A stretch of 64,000 bases of DNA from Butyrivibrio fibrisolvens (GCF_037113525.1 NZ_CP146963.1:3348001-3412000), one strand, 5' to 3'; positions 18,094-26,864 are shown, counted from the stretch's first letter. Notes: a model not told the origin generated them from the letters alone. Numbers and translations are program-made.

Positions 18094-18423
18094 ATGCAAG
18101 AGATCAGCAGTGATGTGATCCGAGGTTATAATGACACCATCATCCTCTTTTTCCTGAGAAAAGAGCCATCCTACGGCTACGAGATATCCAAGAATATCAA
18201 AGCCGTGTCCGATGACAAGTACCTTATCAAGGAGACCACGCTCTACTCAGCTTTTACAAGGCTTGAGAAGAACGGCTACATAACCTCCTTTAGTAAGGAA
18301 GCTGACAATGGCAAAAAACGTACCTATTACCGGATCACAGATTCCGGCCTTAAGTACTATCAGGAAAAGTGTGAAGAATGGCAGCTGACCAAGGATGTAA
18401 TCGAAAGATTCATTGATTTGTAA
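18094..18423 (+). CDS. PadR-family transcriptional regulator
   Basis: 109 residues with a winged-helix PadR N-terminal domain. Motifs are ILFFLRKEPSYGYEISKNI, the recognition segment LIKETTLYSAFTRLEKNGYI and the wing KKRTYYRITDSG. The C-terminal dimerisation helix is short (class PadR-s2). These regulators usually repress a neighbouring transporter or membrane operon and release on binding a hydrophobic ligand. It sits behind a promoter with dyad operators and ahead of the HAAS-domain membrane protein, the usual PadR/DUF1700 pairing. The start has GAGGGC upstream. Confidence 0.92.
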   Translation: MQEISSDVIRGYNDTIILFFLRKEPSYGYEISKNIKAVSDDKYLIKETTLYSAFTRLEKNGYITSFSKEADNGKKRTYYRITDSGLKYYQEKCEEWQLTKDVIERFIDL

Positions 18424-18509
18424 AGCACGTAGTAAACGATAATTAAAAAAGCTTTATATCTTTGAATTTGTTACAATAATAATTAGAAAAATGAAATAGG
18501 GGAATCATT

Positions 18510-19331
18510 ATGGAGACAATCAAAAATTATCTGGAAACTATGTTTGCTACTATTCCGGACTCGCCACAGTCCAGAAAGGCAAAGCAGGAACTTTTGTCTA
18601 TGATGGAAGACAAATACAATGAACTTAAAGAAAGCGGCATGCCTGAAAATGAGATAATCGGTACTATTATCTCCGAATTTGGCAACAAAGAAGATCTTAT
18701 GGAATTCCTTGGACAAAACAGTAATGACACAGCACTTGAAGTCGTAAGAGATATTCCAAATAACCAGAATGTTGCAAACAGACGCATCATATCCATGGAT
18801 GAAGCATTCAAATATATCTCTGATGTATCAGCTTCAAGAAGTACTCTGGGTCTTGGCGTTTTCATGTGCATACTTGCTCCGATCGGACCTATACTTGCTT
18901 CCGGGCTTGGCAATATCTTCTTCCTTAGCCTTTTTTCAGGTATATTTGATGCTTTAGGAGTTGCAGTTTTATTTTTATTTGTTGCTATCGGAGTTGGCTT
19001 TATCCTTGTATCATGTAGCAAGAGTAAAGCATGGGAATTCCTGGAAAAAGAACCTTGCGCTCTGGCCCTGGATGCAGAACCCGGTGTACAGAATGAACTT
19101 ATGGAACATCAGGAAACCAAAACATTTATGCTGGCTCTTGGAGTTCTCCTTTGCATAATAAGCGTTGTTCCGGTTACATTTTTCGGAATCATTTCATTTA
19201 TTGACTTCTTCACAGAAGCACTTGGACCTGCTCTCATCTTCCCACTTGTAGGTGCCGGCGTATTCTGTATTCTTAACTCCACAAGAACAACAAGTCCTTG
19301 CGAGACACTTCTTGAGCTTAAGAACAAGTAA
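18510..19331 (+). CDS. HAAS/DUF1700-type membrane protein
   Basis: 273 residues. The first 75 residues form the helical HAAS-like domain (YLETMFATIPDSPQSRKAKQ, then MMEDKYNELKESGMPENEIIGTIISEFG) common next to PadR genes. A linker then leads to membrane helices around residues 110-130, 135-170 and 210-260. The family is thought to transmit or modulate membrane signals together with PadR; the mechanism is unknown. The ribosome binding site is AGGGGA. Followed after 15 bases by the permease gene, so one operon. Confidence 0.8.
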   Translation: METIKNYLETMFATIPDSPQSRKAKQELLSMMEDKYNELKESGMPENEIIGTIISEFGNKEDLMEFLGQNSNDTALEVVRDIPNNQNVANRRIISMDEAFKYISDVSASRSTLGLGVFMCILAPIGPILASGLGNIFFLSLFSGIFDALGVAVLFLFVAIGVGFILVSCSKSKAWEFLEKEPCALALDAEPGVQNELMEHQETKTFMLALGVLLCIISVVPVTFFGIISFIDFFTEALGPALIFPLVGAGVFCILNSTRTTSPCETLLELKNK

Positions 19332-19346
19332 TCCGGAGGTATAGAT

Positions 19347-20513
19347 TTGGATAAATTTTTTGATAGATTCGATAAAAAATATTTAAAGATATGCTTATAT
19401 GCTTCTATAACAACACTTATAACAATAGGCATCATCTTATTGCTTATCAGTAGTGGTTCCTTCTGGATCAAACTGTGGTCAATTTTTTCCGCAGTACTCA
19501 AGCCCATAATTATCGGCGGAATCATCTGCTACCTCTTTCTGCCAATAGTAGTCAGATTAGAAAAGCTCTTTAACAGAAAAAAGAAACATAAATGGGCAAG
19601 GCCTCTCAGTGTCCTTCTTACCTTTCTCATAGTACTTGCTGCTATCGCTCTGATACTGACTTTGATCGCAGTTGCTATCTATAAGAATATAGAATCAATA
19701 AATATTGAATCTATCAAAAATATATTTTTCAAACTAAAAGAAGACTACGAATCTATTTGGAAGTTCGTAGTACAGCAGTTGGAAGCTCAAGGTATATCTT
19801 CTGTAAACATCAGCCAAGTGGTATCTCTTGTAACCGGAGCTGTTGGAAGCTTCTTCTCAGGACTGTTATTCGGAGTGATCTTCTCTATCTACTTCCTGCT
19901 TGACAGTAGCCACCTTTCAGGATACTGGACCAGAGCTTTCAAGCTTATATTTGGTAATAAGGCAGAAGAAAGACTTGAACTGTTTTTAACAGACGCCGAC
20001 AACGCCTTCTCCGGCTACATCCGCGGCCAGTTTACAGATGCTCTTATAGTTGGCGTACTTATCACCATCATTCTTTCTATAGTTGGTGTTCCTTATGCTG
20101 TTGTAGTCGGTGTATTTGCAGGCCTTGGCAATCTCATCCCATATCTGGGACCTGTTGTCGGATACCTGACCTGCGTTGTTGTCTGCCTGCCTTCAGGTGC
20201 TTTTGACAAGATGATACTTGGTGTCATCATATTTGCTATCGTAATGTTTATCGATGGTAACATCATCAATCCAAAGCTCTTATCCGATAACGTCGAAGTA
20301 CACCCCTTACTTGTAGTTGCAGCCTTAATCGGCGGTGGTGCCCTCGGCGGAATCGCCGGCATGATCATCGCAGTTCCATGCGCAGCTCTTATTAAACTAC
20401 AGTTTGAGAGATATCTTCAGAAAATGGCTGATAAAAGGAAGCTAGAGGAATCCGAAGCTGTTAGCAAGGATGATGTAACTGATGCCAATAGAAATGAAAA
20501 CAACGATAATTAA
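19347..20513 (+). CDS. AI-2E family permease-like membrane protein
   Basis: 388 residues with about eight membrane helices. The C-terminal signature region (LLFGVIFSIYFLLDSS, GYIRGQFTDALIVGVL, GLGNLIPYLGPVVGYL, INPKLLSDNVEVHPLLVV) identifies the AI-2E/YdiK/PerM family. Members are linked to autoinducer-2 export or to Na+/H+ exchange, and specificity is not predictable. The initiation codon is TTG, supported by GGAGG seven bases before it and the lack of a nearer ATG. The final 25 residues are charged and cytoplasmic. Last gene of the PadR operon. Confidence 0.9.
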   Translation: MDKFFDRFDKKYLKICLYASITTLITIGIILLLISSGSFWIKLWSIFSAVLKPIIIGGIICYLFLPIVVRLEKLFNRKKKHKWARPLSVLLTFLIVLAAIALILTLIAVAIYKNIESINIESIKNIFFKLKEDYESIWKFVVQQLEAQGISSVNISQVVSLVTGAVGSFFSGLLFGVIFSIYFLLDSSHLSGYWTRAFKLIFGNKAEERLELFLTDADNAFSGYIRGQFTDALIVGVLITIILSIVGVPYAVVVGVFAGLGNLIPYLGPVVGYLTCVVVCLPSGAFDKMILGVIIFAIVMFIDGNIINPKLLSDNVEVHPLLVVAALIGGGALGGIAGMIIAVPCAALIKLQFERYLQKMADKRKLEESEAVSKDDVTDANRNENNDN

Positions 20514-20574
20514 ATGGAGCCGTTAGGCTCTTAGAAGCTCATTACCTTTAGGTGATGGGTAGTTCACAAAATCA

Positions 20575-20644
20575 TTCTATGTCCAAAATTACAGGACGTA
20601 GTTAGGACATGTTTAGAACTGCATGGATGCAGTTCTATGTCCAG
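20575..20644 (-). repeat. Two-hairpin motif, family 2 copy B
   Basis: On the minus strand it begins inside the last codons of the protease gene (the stop TAG is part of GGACATAGAA). It then forms GAACTG-CATCCATG-CAGTTC and AACTAC-GTCCT-GTAATT. It lies between convergent genes and may serve as their terminator or processing site. Confidence 0.75.
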
Positions 20645-21540
20645 AATTCTTCCACTTCTCCAAGTATTTCATCGGCAGGAAGTATAGTTGCCTTCTCGAT
20701 CGGGATATGAGTTTTCTCAAGATAATATTTAATAAGATAATAACCTGTTGCATATCCTGCACAGTATGGAAGGCCAGCTTTAGGAAACTGCTGAAGTTCA
20801 GCCATCTCATCACCGTAAAGATAACCTGTTATCTCGGCAAATCCAGTTACATTAAGACCATCGTGTATTATCTCTTTGATAAGAGGCATAAGCTCCATAT
20901 CTGTTTTTGTAACCCATGGTCCGAGGAACTCCTCTCCAAATATTGTTGTAGCATAGTTCTCTGCAAGACCTTCACTAACGATCATCTCAGCAAGATTTAT
21001 ATCATTTGTCCATTTTATATACTGATACCTTACATTATGATTGGTCTCATGTGCCAGCGCAGCCGGGAGCCTTTTTATAGTGTCAGCAGATGGAATCAGC
21101 CATCCCATGATGTATCCCGGAATGCCTCCATCACCGCAGTAGCCCTCATTCATGATCGTATAAGCATTCTTTGGATTAGCAAGGAATATAGAATAAAGAT
21201 ATTCTTTAACTTTAAGCTCAACTCCCTGATCTTCAAATCTCTTTAACGCCGTTTCTATAGCTTTCTGGCATGAATCCCAGATACTCTCGTCATATAAAGC
21301 TTCAATGCTTTCTCTTAACTTACTGTCTATTTCTGATGGCGGCATAAGTCCAAGTCTGTTATTAGCCATAATGATATCGTACCCGCCAGGATGCGTTGGC
21401 TTCATAGGGATGTGATATAGATCCCATTTGCCTTTAAATGGCATCATCATTTCGTAGCGGTAGATATCGTCTTTTTTATCAGGTTCTGCCAGCATTATCT
21501 TAGTGTAGATATCCGGCGAAAATACGCGGTTTACTTTCAT
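20635..21540 (-). CDS. DUF2268-type putative Zn-dependent protease
   Basis: 301 residues. The metallopeptidase motif is in AALAHETNHNVRYQY near residue 180: HExxH in the form HETNH. A downstream Glu in MIVSEGLAENYA is a likely third ligand, giving a gluzincin-like arrangement as in YjaZ/DUF2268 proteins. No signal peptide, so cytoplasmic. The start ATG at 21540 has GGAGG upstream. Downstream it converges on the AI-2E permease gene. Physiological substrate unknown. Confidence 0.82.
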   Translation of the reverse strand: MKVNRVFSPDIYTKIMLAEPDKKDDIYRYEMMMPFKGKWDLYHIPMKPTHPGGYDIIMANNRLGLMPPSEIDSKLRESIEALYDESIWDSCQKAIETALKRFEDQGVELKVKEYLYSIFLANPKNAYTIMNEGYCGDGGIPGYIMGWLIPSADTIKRLPAALAHETNHNVRYQYIKWTNDINLAEMIVSEGLAENYATTIFGEEFLGPWVTKTDMELMPLIKEIIHDGLNVTGFAEITGYLYGDEMAELQQFPKAGLPYCAGYATGYYLIKYYLEKTHIPIEKATILPADEILGEVEEFWT

Positions 21541-21661
21541 TGTTAATTCCTCCGTAAGGGTTCTGCCTTGGTTAATTTATGTCATATGAAGTAGGTATAC
21601 GTCTGTACCCGTTGGCTTCATATGAAAACTATAAACTCTTACGCTACGTCAGAGTCAAGAG
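21541..21661. other. Leader of the protease gene
   Basis: Contains an ATATGAAG ... CTTCATAT dyad around 21585-21630 that could form a hairpin in the leader. No gene seen. Confidence 0.35.
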
Positions 21662-21692
21662 AAAAAGCAGTAGATCTTTTTGAATCTACTGC
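21662..21692 (-). terminator. Intrinsic terminator
   Basis: GCAGTAGATTC pairs with a GATCTACTGC arm and is followed on the minus strand by TTTTTC. It lies 3' of the Rpn pseudogene. Confidence 0.85.
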
Positions 21693-21766
21693 CCTAATAA
21701 ACACAATATTATGATGATTGCGAATGTAGTGTGGTTATCACAAGATGAAAAGTTCTCTTTTACACC

Positions 21767-22215
21767 TTATGATTGATGCTCTTGTATTATTTTGGTAATA
21801 ATAACCTTATCATCATCAGAAATTTCAAGATTTGTAAATGCCTGTTCCAACGTAAAAGATGTATTTTTCATCAGCATCTCAACATTACTAGCTAGTGTAC
21901 TAATTCTGTTTTCTTCAACATATTTTTTAGCATATTCTTTAGCATAGTCTTCAGCATATTCTTTAACATGTTCTTTGGCATATTCTTTGGCATATCTTTC
22001 AACTTTTTCGCTCACAATCTCACGACCTTTCTCTGTTTCCTTGTAATGGCGAAGTCCATCTGCCAGCAATTGAAAATCTGAGCACCAGCTCTGTTGCCGG
22101 TATATTTTTCTTGAAAACCAGTGACATCAGATCATCGTCAAATAAGTCCAGATTATCAACTATTTCATTGATATTGTTATCATTCTTATTTTGAACGACG
22201 CTGTCAACTTCTAAC
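21767..22215 (-). pseudogene. Rpn-family nuclease/transposase pseudogene, main part
   Basis: The 5' part, read from 22215, gives LEVDSVVQNKNDNNINEIVD... and LFDDDLMSLVFKKNIPATELVLR, typical of the N-terminus of Rpn/PD-(D/E)XK transposase-like proteins. After LVLR the frame shifts and the sequence jumps to the C-terminal LADGLRHYKETEKG and the Lys/Glu/Tyr-rich coiled region (KEYAKEHVKEYAEDYAKEY). The catalytic middle of about 200 residues is missing. An apparent 100-residue frame from a TTG at 22069 is only this C-terminal remnant. The gene's extreme 5' end lies on the other side of the IS element (24169-24236). Confidence 0.75.
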
Positions 22216-22360
22216 TCTCCCGTGAAGCCTCACACTAAAGTCGCGTGCTTCCTATTGCCGCAATCTACGTTGCGGTTGCCTTTTAGGGCATCGGACTGCG
22301 TTTCTGTCCATACGGCTAAAACTCAGTACTTAGGCAACTAATATGTTGTCTAAGACCGCA
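22216..22360 (-). ncRNA. Candidate omega (guide) RNA at the right end
   Basis: TnpB nucleases use an RNA that spans the 3' end of tnpB and the element's right end, with the guide read from flanking DNA. Here this segment contains GCAACCGCAACGTAGATTGCGG-type pairing (around 22255-22285) and the terminal palindrome. Position by family rule; the structure was not computed. Confidence 0.35.
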
Positions 22361-23652
22361 TTTAAGCTAATAAGGTCAGCCAACGTGCAGGTGCTTCTCT
22401 TAGAGCACTGAGGGACTTTAGCCTCAATGTCCAACCTGTCCGTCACCGAACAGGATTTAAAAATTTCTCGTATATAATAGCGAGCTGCTATATTATACGA
22501 AGCATTAAGATCGCAGTTGTATGTTTTGCCATTTTGAAATTTACACAAACTGTATGAGGGCATATCTGCGTCCTTACCTCGAAGAACTCTGCCACTGCCA
22601 TCGAAAGCAAGTCGTGATGTTCCCCATGCGCAAATATGAGATATCCTCATACTAAGTCTGTGAGCCTTGTCTGTTACCATAGATTGCACGTACTTTGCCT
22701 TCCACATATGGAGCTTTTGTTTCTTAGAGCCACGCTTTTTACCTGCAAGATCCAAGTGTTCAAAAACTATGGTGTCAGCATTGTACATTACGGCTGTTTC
22801 TATGATAAAGTTAGCTGTTTTAACAGCTATATCATCGTTAATACCTTTAGCTTTAGCCCACAGCCTCGGCATCTTACGGTTGCCATACTGCTGGGCTTTC
22901 TTTATACGGTTTACAGCATGGTTCAAACGGTCTGTTTCACTTGGCAGTCTAAGGAAACGTCTGCCGTAGATAGTGCCTTTTGAATCCATGATGCAACACG
23001 TACATGCTGAATTTAAACCAAGGTCAACGCCAACTACAAGGTTGTTTGTATCTATAAGAGTAGCCTTTTCTTCAAACGGGAAGTCTAAAAACCATTCTTT
23101 ACCTCGTTTCTGAAGCGTAGGAGCGCACATCTTACGACCATTACACCTATGATAGATATAATCCATGTCTGATTTGCGAAGACTAATGGATAGCCAATTC
23201 CATGTGTTGTTATGGTATATCTTAATCTGTGCAGAATAATCGCCTGTGAGATTATACATTCCTATGCGATATAAGGATGGATACACGTACCCACAGTTAT
23301 TAAGAGTAGGTTTCTTACCAGTAGGAGTTAACTTCCAGTTAGCAAGGTTAGACTTATAAGATGATACTTTGCCTATAGCTTCAGATATTGCTGCTCTGCG
23401 TATATATGACGGCATCTTATAGAATCTGGAATCGAAATCGTATTTAGGAGAAGAGTTCTCTTTGGTTTTATGACAAAGCGACTCTACATACATCATTTGA
23501 GCCTGATTACCTTTTATGGCATAAACCAAGTCCCATTCAGCCAGACATACATCCATAAGAAAATTGACAGCATCCCTGTATATAGTTACTGTCTCAGAAA
23601 ATATATGATTGTATTGTTTTATTTTAACGGAATACGTGGAGTATATCTTCAT
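22330..23652 (-). CDS. tnpB: TnpB-like RNA-guided nuclease of the IS element
   Basis: 440 residues, the TnpB/Fanzor-Cas12 ancestor class. RuvC residues are visible as Asp in VVGVDLGLNSA near residue 210, Glu in TIVFEHLDL near residue 300 and Asp in YNCDLNASYN near 385. The usual two CxxC zinc-finger pairs are reduced: the region shows ICAWGTSRLAFDG and SLCKFQNGKTYNC instead, a variant of many clostridial TnpB proteins. A C-terminal extension of about 45 residues follows. The protein promotes retention of the element by cutting the donor joint, guided by RNA. Intact; starts four bases after tnpA. Confidence 0.88.
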   Translation of the reverse strand: MKIYSTYSVKIKQYNHIFSETVTIYRDAVNFLMDVCLAEWDLVYAIKGNQAQMMYVESLCHKTKENSSPKYDFDSRFYKMPSYIRRAAISEAIGKVSSYKSNLANWKLTPTGKKPTLNNCGYVYPSLYRIGMYNLTGDYSAQIKIYHNNTWNWLSISLRKSDMDYIYHRCNGRKMCAPTLQKRGKEWFLDFPFEEKATLIDTNNLVVGVDLGLNSACTCCIMDSKGTIYGRRFLRLPSETDRLNHAVNRIKKAQQYGNRKMPRLWAKAKGINDDIAVKTANFIIETAVMYNADTIVFEHLDLAGKKRGSKKQKLHMWKAKYVQSMVTDKAHRLSMRISHICAWGTSRLAFDGSGRVLRGKDADMPSYSLCKFQNGKTYNCDLNASYNIAARYYIREIFKSCSVTDRLDIEAKVPQCSKRSTCTLADLISLNAVLDNILVA

Positions 23653-23655
23653 GTG

Positions 23656-24084
23656 TTACTTTTCTTTCTGACTGCTTATATAATTAGTGATCTGCTCTTT
23701 AGTACGCTCACTTACAGTTGCTACAAAATATGATGGATTCCATAAATGTCCACCCCAAAGCTTAGTTTTGATTTCTGGATGTGTAAGAAACAGCCATCTT
23801 GCAGTATTGCCTTTGAATACTTTAATTGCATCTGAAATCCTGCATTGAGGTTTACATTCTATAAGCATATGTATATGGTCAGGCATTGTTTCCATAGCAA
23901 GGATTTTAATGTCTAAATCTTCGGCTGTACGGTAAAGATGTTCTTTAACATCTGACTCTATATTGCCAATAATGACCTTCTTACGATACTTGGTGCACCA
24001 TACTATATGGTACTGCAAGCAGTATACATATCCTCTACCATGCGTTACATCTGAATTTATTGCAAATATGCTATTTTTATCCAT
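23656..24084 (-). CDS. tnpA: Y1 (HUH) transposase
   Basis: 142 residues, full length for IS200/IS605 TnpA. It has the HUH motif in METMPDHIHMLIE near residue 72 and the probable catalytic Tyr in the C-terminal helix EQITNYISSQ near residue 136. It excises and inserts the element as single-stranded circles using the hairpin ends. The ATG at 24084 is preceded by a weak GGACAT; translation is probably low, as usual for these elements. Followed closely by tnpB on the same strand. Confidence 0.92.
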   Translation of the reverse strand: MDKNSIFAINSDVTHGRGYVYCLQYHIVWCTKYRKKVIIGNIESDVKEHLYRTAEDLDIKILAMETMPDHIHMLIECKPQCRISDAIKVFKGNTARWLFLTHPEIKTKLWGGHLWNPSYFVATVSERTKEQITNYISSQKEK

Positions 24085-24168
24085 GTCCGTATAATACCAT
24101 ACGTAATTAGCAAAGTCAAGAAAATGCGGCTAACTCATGACTAAAGTCACGAGGCTGAAGTCACGAGT

Positions 24169-24236
24169 GTGCGCCGCCAATGTTATCAACAATCGCCTTG
24201 ACACTTGGCTTTCGACCAAAAATTGATTTTTCAGGT
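24169..24236 (-). pseudogene. 5' fragment of the interrupted Rpn pseudogene
   Basis: On the minus strand it reads PEKSIFGRKPSVKAIVDNIGGA, in phase with LEVDSVVQ on the far side of the IS element. A stop codon (TAA) lies directly upstream of Pro and no ATG precedes it, so the gene is also broken at its 5' end. Confidence 0.6.
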
Positions 24237-24292
24237 TACTAACGTGTAATTTTCAACTGTACAATGATATTATAATCCCTGTAAAATACATT

Positions 24293-24333
24293 ATCAATTG
24301 CAAATTGATTTTTGTATAAACATATGTTATATT
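24293..24333 (+). promoter_or_regulatory. SOS-cassette promoter with overlapping operator
   Basis: TTGATT (24305-24310), a 17-base spacer and TATATT (24328-24333) form a good promoter. The perfect dyad ATCAATT-GCA-AATTGAT (24293-24309) overlaps the -35 box and is the likely binding site of the LexA-like repressor encoded 75 bases downstream. The leader also holds a 15-16 base direct repeat containing TTCGAAAAACCA. Confidence 0.7.
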
Positions 24334-24407
24334 TTAACTGTAGAATTGATACTGATTGAGCTTCGAAAAACCAGCCTTCGAAAAACCAACGCAGCAGGAA
24401 GGAATAT

Positions 24408-25115
24408 ATGAAAAAAGACATAGGTAAAGTCATTGCCAAACATCGCAAAGCCATGAAACTATCCCAGATAGACCTTGCAGGCCAGCTTGCAGAGCACAAT
24501 ATCGTTATTACCAACGCAGGAATCAGCGCCTGGGAGAAAGGGAACACCACCCCCAGTGCCGAAGCTCTTCTGACGGTATGTGAGATACTTAAGATCAACG
24601 ATATTTACACAGAATTCATTGGTGAGAATCCTTTGGATCCTTTTAAAGACCTCAATACTGAAGGCACTCAGAAGGCGCTCGAATACATTGATCTTCTTAA
24701 GAAATCCGGAGATTACAAGAAGCAAAGTGCAAAACTTATTGATATTAAACCTCGTCTTATGAAGATAGCCCTCATCTCTGCATCAGCAGGTACCGGTAAT
24801 CTTCTTGATGAAGAGAACTTCGAGATGATGGAGATCTCAGAACCGGTTCCCAAGAAAGCCAACTTTGGCGTATACATCACAGGAGACAGTATGGAACCCA
24901 GGTTCCATGACGAAGAGCTTGTCTGGATCGAGCAGAAAGACCTGCTCGAATCAGGTGACATCGGACTCTTTTTCCTGGATGGTATGACTTATATCAAAAA
25001 ATATGTAGTTAATAAATCAGGAACATTCCTTGTTTCACTCAATGCCAAATACAAACCTATTGAAGTGGGCGAATACAGCACCTTCAAAATATTTGGCAAG
25101 CTTGCTGAAGATTAA
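24408..25115 (+). CDS. LexA/CI-like self-cleaving repressor (HTH + S24 peptidase)
   Basis: 235 residues. The N-terminal HTH_XRE domain (residues 5-65) contains MKLSQIDLAGQLAEH and ISAWEKGNTTPSAE. The C-terminal S24 peptidase has the cleavage site Ala-Gly in SASAGTG near residue 127, nucleophile Ser in GDSMEP near 161 and base Lys in TYIKKY near 198. RecA-stimulated self-cleavage would derepress the operon under DNA damage. The downstream polymerase gene overlaps its stop (TAATGG). GGAAGGA precedes the ATG. This is the XRE-S24 type common in mobile SOS cassettes, not the housekeeping LexA. Confidence 0.92.
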   Translation: MKKDIGKVIAKHRKAMKLSQIDLAGQLAEHNIVITNAGISAWEKGNTTPSAEALLTVCEILKINDIYTEFIGENPLDPFKDLNTEGTQKALEYIDLLKKSGDYKKQSAKLIDIKPRLMKIALISASAGTGNLLDEENFEMMEISEPVPKKANFGVYITGDSMEPRFHDEELVWIEQKDLLESGDIGLFFLDGMTYIKKYVVNKSGTFLVSLNAKYKPIEVGEYSTFKIFGKLAED

Positions 25116-26521
25116 TGGATACTAACCAAAGAACTTACATCGCCATAGATATGAAGAGCTTCTATGCTTCTGTTGAATGTGTTGCCAGAGGCCTCGACCC
25201 CCTATCCGCCAAGCTTCTCGTAGCAGATGCAAGCAGATCAGATCAGACCATCTGCCTTGCGGTATCTCCTGCTCTTAAAGCTATCGGCGTTCCAAGCAGG
25301 CCAAGACTTTTTGAAGCAAAACAGGCGATAAGTAAATATGAAAAGCTGCACAATACTAAAGTCCGTTATATCACGGCGACTCCGCGTATGGCGGAATATG
25401 AAAAGATCTCTGCAAAGATATATGGAATATACCTAAAGTATGTATCGCCGGAAGATGTCCATGTATACAGCATTGATGAATGTTTTATTGACTGCACGCC
25501 TTATCTTCACTTCTATGAAGATGCCGCCAGAAAGGCCTGCCAGCATCCGGCCCACTTCATGGCTCTTACCATAATACGTGATGTTCTTAAGAATACCGGC
25601 ATCACAGCAACTGTCGGAATCGGAACTAACCTATACCTTGCCAAGGTTGCCATGGACATAGTGGCTAAGAAAGCTCCTGCCGATAAAGACGGCGTGCGAA
25701 TCGCAGCCCTTACGGAAGAAAGCTACAGACTTCTTTTGTGGGAACACAGGCCTCTCACCGACTTCTGGCAGATAGGCCGCGGTAAGGCCGCAAGACTTGA
25801 AAAAAATCATATGTACACCATGGGTGATATTGCAGAACGTTCACAGCTGGATGAAGAGCTTTTTTATAAGATCTTCGGTATTGATGCAGAGATACTGATC
25901 GATCACGCCTGGGGGATAGAACCTGTCACCATGTATGATATCAAGCACTATAAGAGCGACAACCACTCTCTTACCAATGGTCAGGTGCTTCCAAGACCTT
26001 ACAAATATAAAGAAGCCTGCATTGTATTTAAAGAGATGATCGACGTCCTGTGCTGCGATATGTACAAAAAGGACCTTGTATCCTCAAGATTCACATGGTG
26101 GATCAGCTACGATTACAAGAGCATGGAATACTTTCCTGAATATGACGGCAGACTTTCCATCGACTGGTACGGAAGACTCCATCCTGCTCACTCCAACGGA
26201 ACTGTCAGATTAACTGCCGCTACTAATGCTGCAAATATCATCATTCCTAAGATCATGCAGGACATTGCAAAAAAGAGCGATCACAGGATCCTGCTTAGAA
26301 GGCTCGGTGTCAGTGCCTGCGATGTTACAAGCGATGATGGAATATATCAGCTGGATCTCTTTACTGATTATGATGCCTTGGATAGGGAGAAGAAAATTCA
26401 CGCTGCTCTTCTTGAAGTCAGAAACAAGTACGGAGCCAATGCCCTACTAAAAGGAACAAACTTTTTAGAAGGCGCTACCACCAGAATGAGAAACGAGCAG
26501 ATTGGTGGCCATAAGGCTTAA
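25115..26521 (+). CDS. Y-family DNA polymerase (UmuC/DinB-like)
   Basis: 468 residues. Catalytic motifs are YIAIDMKSFYASVE near residues 8-21 (first Asp), SIDECFIDCTPY near 115 (Asp-Glu pair), ATVGIGTNLYLAKVAMD near 170 and FWQIGRGKAARLEK helix-hairpin-helix near 215. The little-finger domain occupies the rest. It performs translesion synthesis. The length and C-terminal region match the UmuC/YqjW-type polymerases of Firmicutes SOS cassettes. Start ATG overlaps the repressor stop, so the two are translationally coupled. Confidence 0.93.
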   Translation: MDTNQRTYIAIDMKSFYASVECVARGLDPLSAKLLVADASRSDQTICLAVSPALKAIGVPSRPRLFEAKQAISKYEKLHNTKVRYITATPRMAEYEKISAKIYGIYLKYVSPEDVHVYSIDECFIDCTPYLHFYEDAARKACQHPAHFMALTIIRDVLKNTGITATVGIGTNLYLAKVAMDIVAKKAPADKDGVRIAALTEESYRLLLWEHRPLTDFWQIGRGKAARLEKNHMYTMGDIAERSQLDEELFYKIFGIDAEILIDHAWGIEPVTMYDIKHYKSDNHSLTNGQVLPRPYKYKEACIVFKEMIDVLCCDMYKKDLVSSRFTWWISYDYKSMEYFPEYDGRLSIDWYGRLHPAHSNGTVRLTAATNAANIIIPKIMQDIAKKSDHRILLRRLGVSACDVTSDDGIYQLDLFTDYDALDREKKIHAALLEVRNKYGANALLKGTNFLEGATTRMRNEQIGGHKA

Positions 26522-26612
26522 GCCTTATGAAATAAAAGCGCGAACGATTCTATATTATGATGATTCGATATAACCTTATACTTATTGAATTATGTAACGA
26601 AGGAGGAACGCT

Positions 26613-26864
26613 ATGAATACCACATATAGCAATGCACTCCCTTCCTCTTTCAGATATAAAAATGTCTTAGAGAAAGGAAAGCCTGTGCATGATAAATACG
26701 ACAGTTTTTCATTAAAGCATCCTGCCATGGACCTTTCAAGACGAGCGAAGATATTCAGCCCATTTGATGCACTTAAGGGATTTGATGATGAACTTGTAAA
26801 GACGCAGGCAGATGTAACAGACAATTACCTTGACGATACCATTTCAATAGATGAAGCGCCATAG
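26613..26864 (+). CDS. Small YolD-like protein of the SOS cassette
   Basis: 83 residues starting after a strong GGAGG. The motif HPAMDLSRRAKIFSPFDALKGFDDEL is the conserved core of small proteins that accompany UmuC-type polymerases in Firmicutes; YolD-like proteins hold the equivalent place. Its role may be as polymerase accessory or inhibitor, which is inference from position. No membrane segment. It sits between the polymerase and the SRAP gene. Confidence 0.7.
   Translation: MNTTYSNALPSSFRYKNVLEKGKPVHDKYDSFSLKHPAMDLSRRAKIFSPFDALKGFDDELVKTQADVTDNYLDDTISIDEAP

Larger units (their letters stand above)
22216..24168 (-). mobile_element. IS200/IS605-family insertion sequence
   Basis: A complete element with tnpA (Y1 HUH transposase) followed four bases later by tnpB. 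Both ends carry short imperfect palindromes rather than terminal inverted repeats. Left end: around CTCATGACTAAAGTCACGAG (24134-24153). Right end: CGTGAAGCCTCAC (22221-22233) next to ACTAAAGTCGCG. No target duplication is seen, as expected for this single-strand transposition mechanism. The interrupted Rpn reading frame resumes in phase when the element is removed (GGA before, LEV after), which fixes the boundaries to within a few bases. Confidence 0.85.

Noticed and set aside
21767..22069. A real 100-residue protein from the TTG at 22069
   Set aside because: It is only the C-terminal end of an Rpn gene whose upstream part lies in another frame and is deleted.
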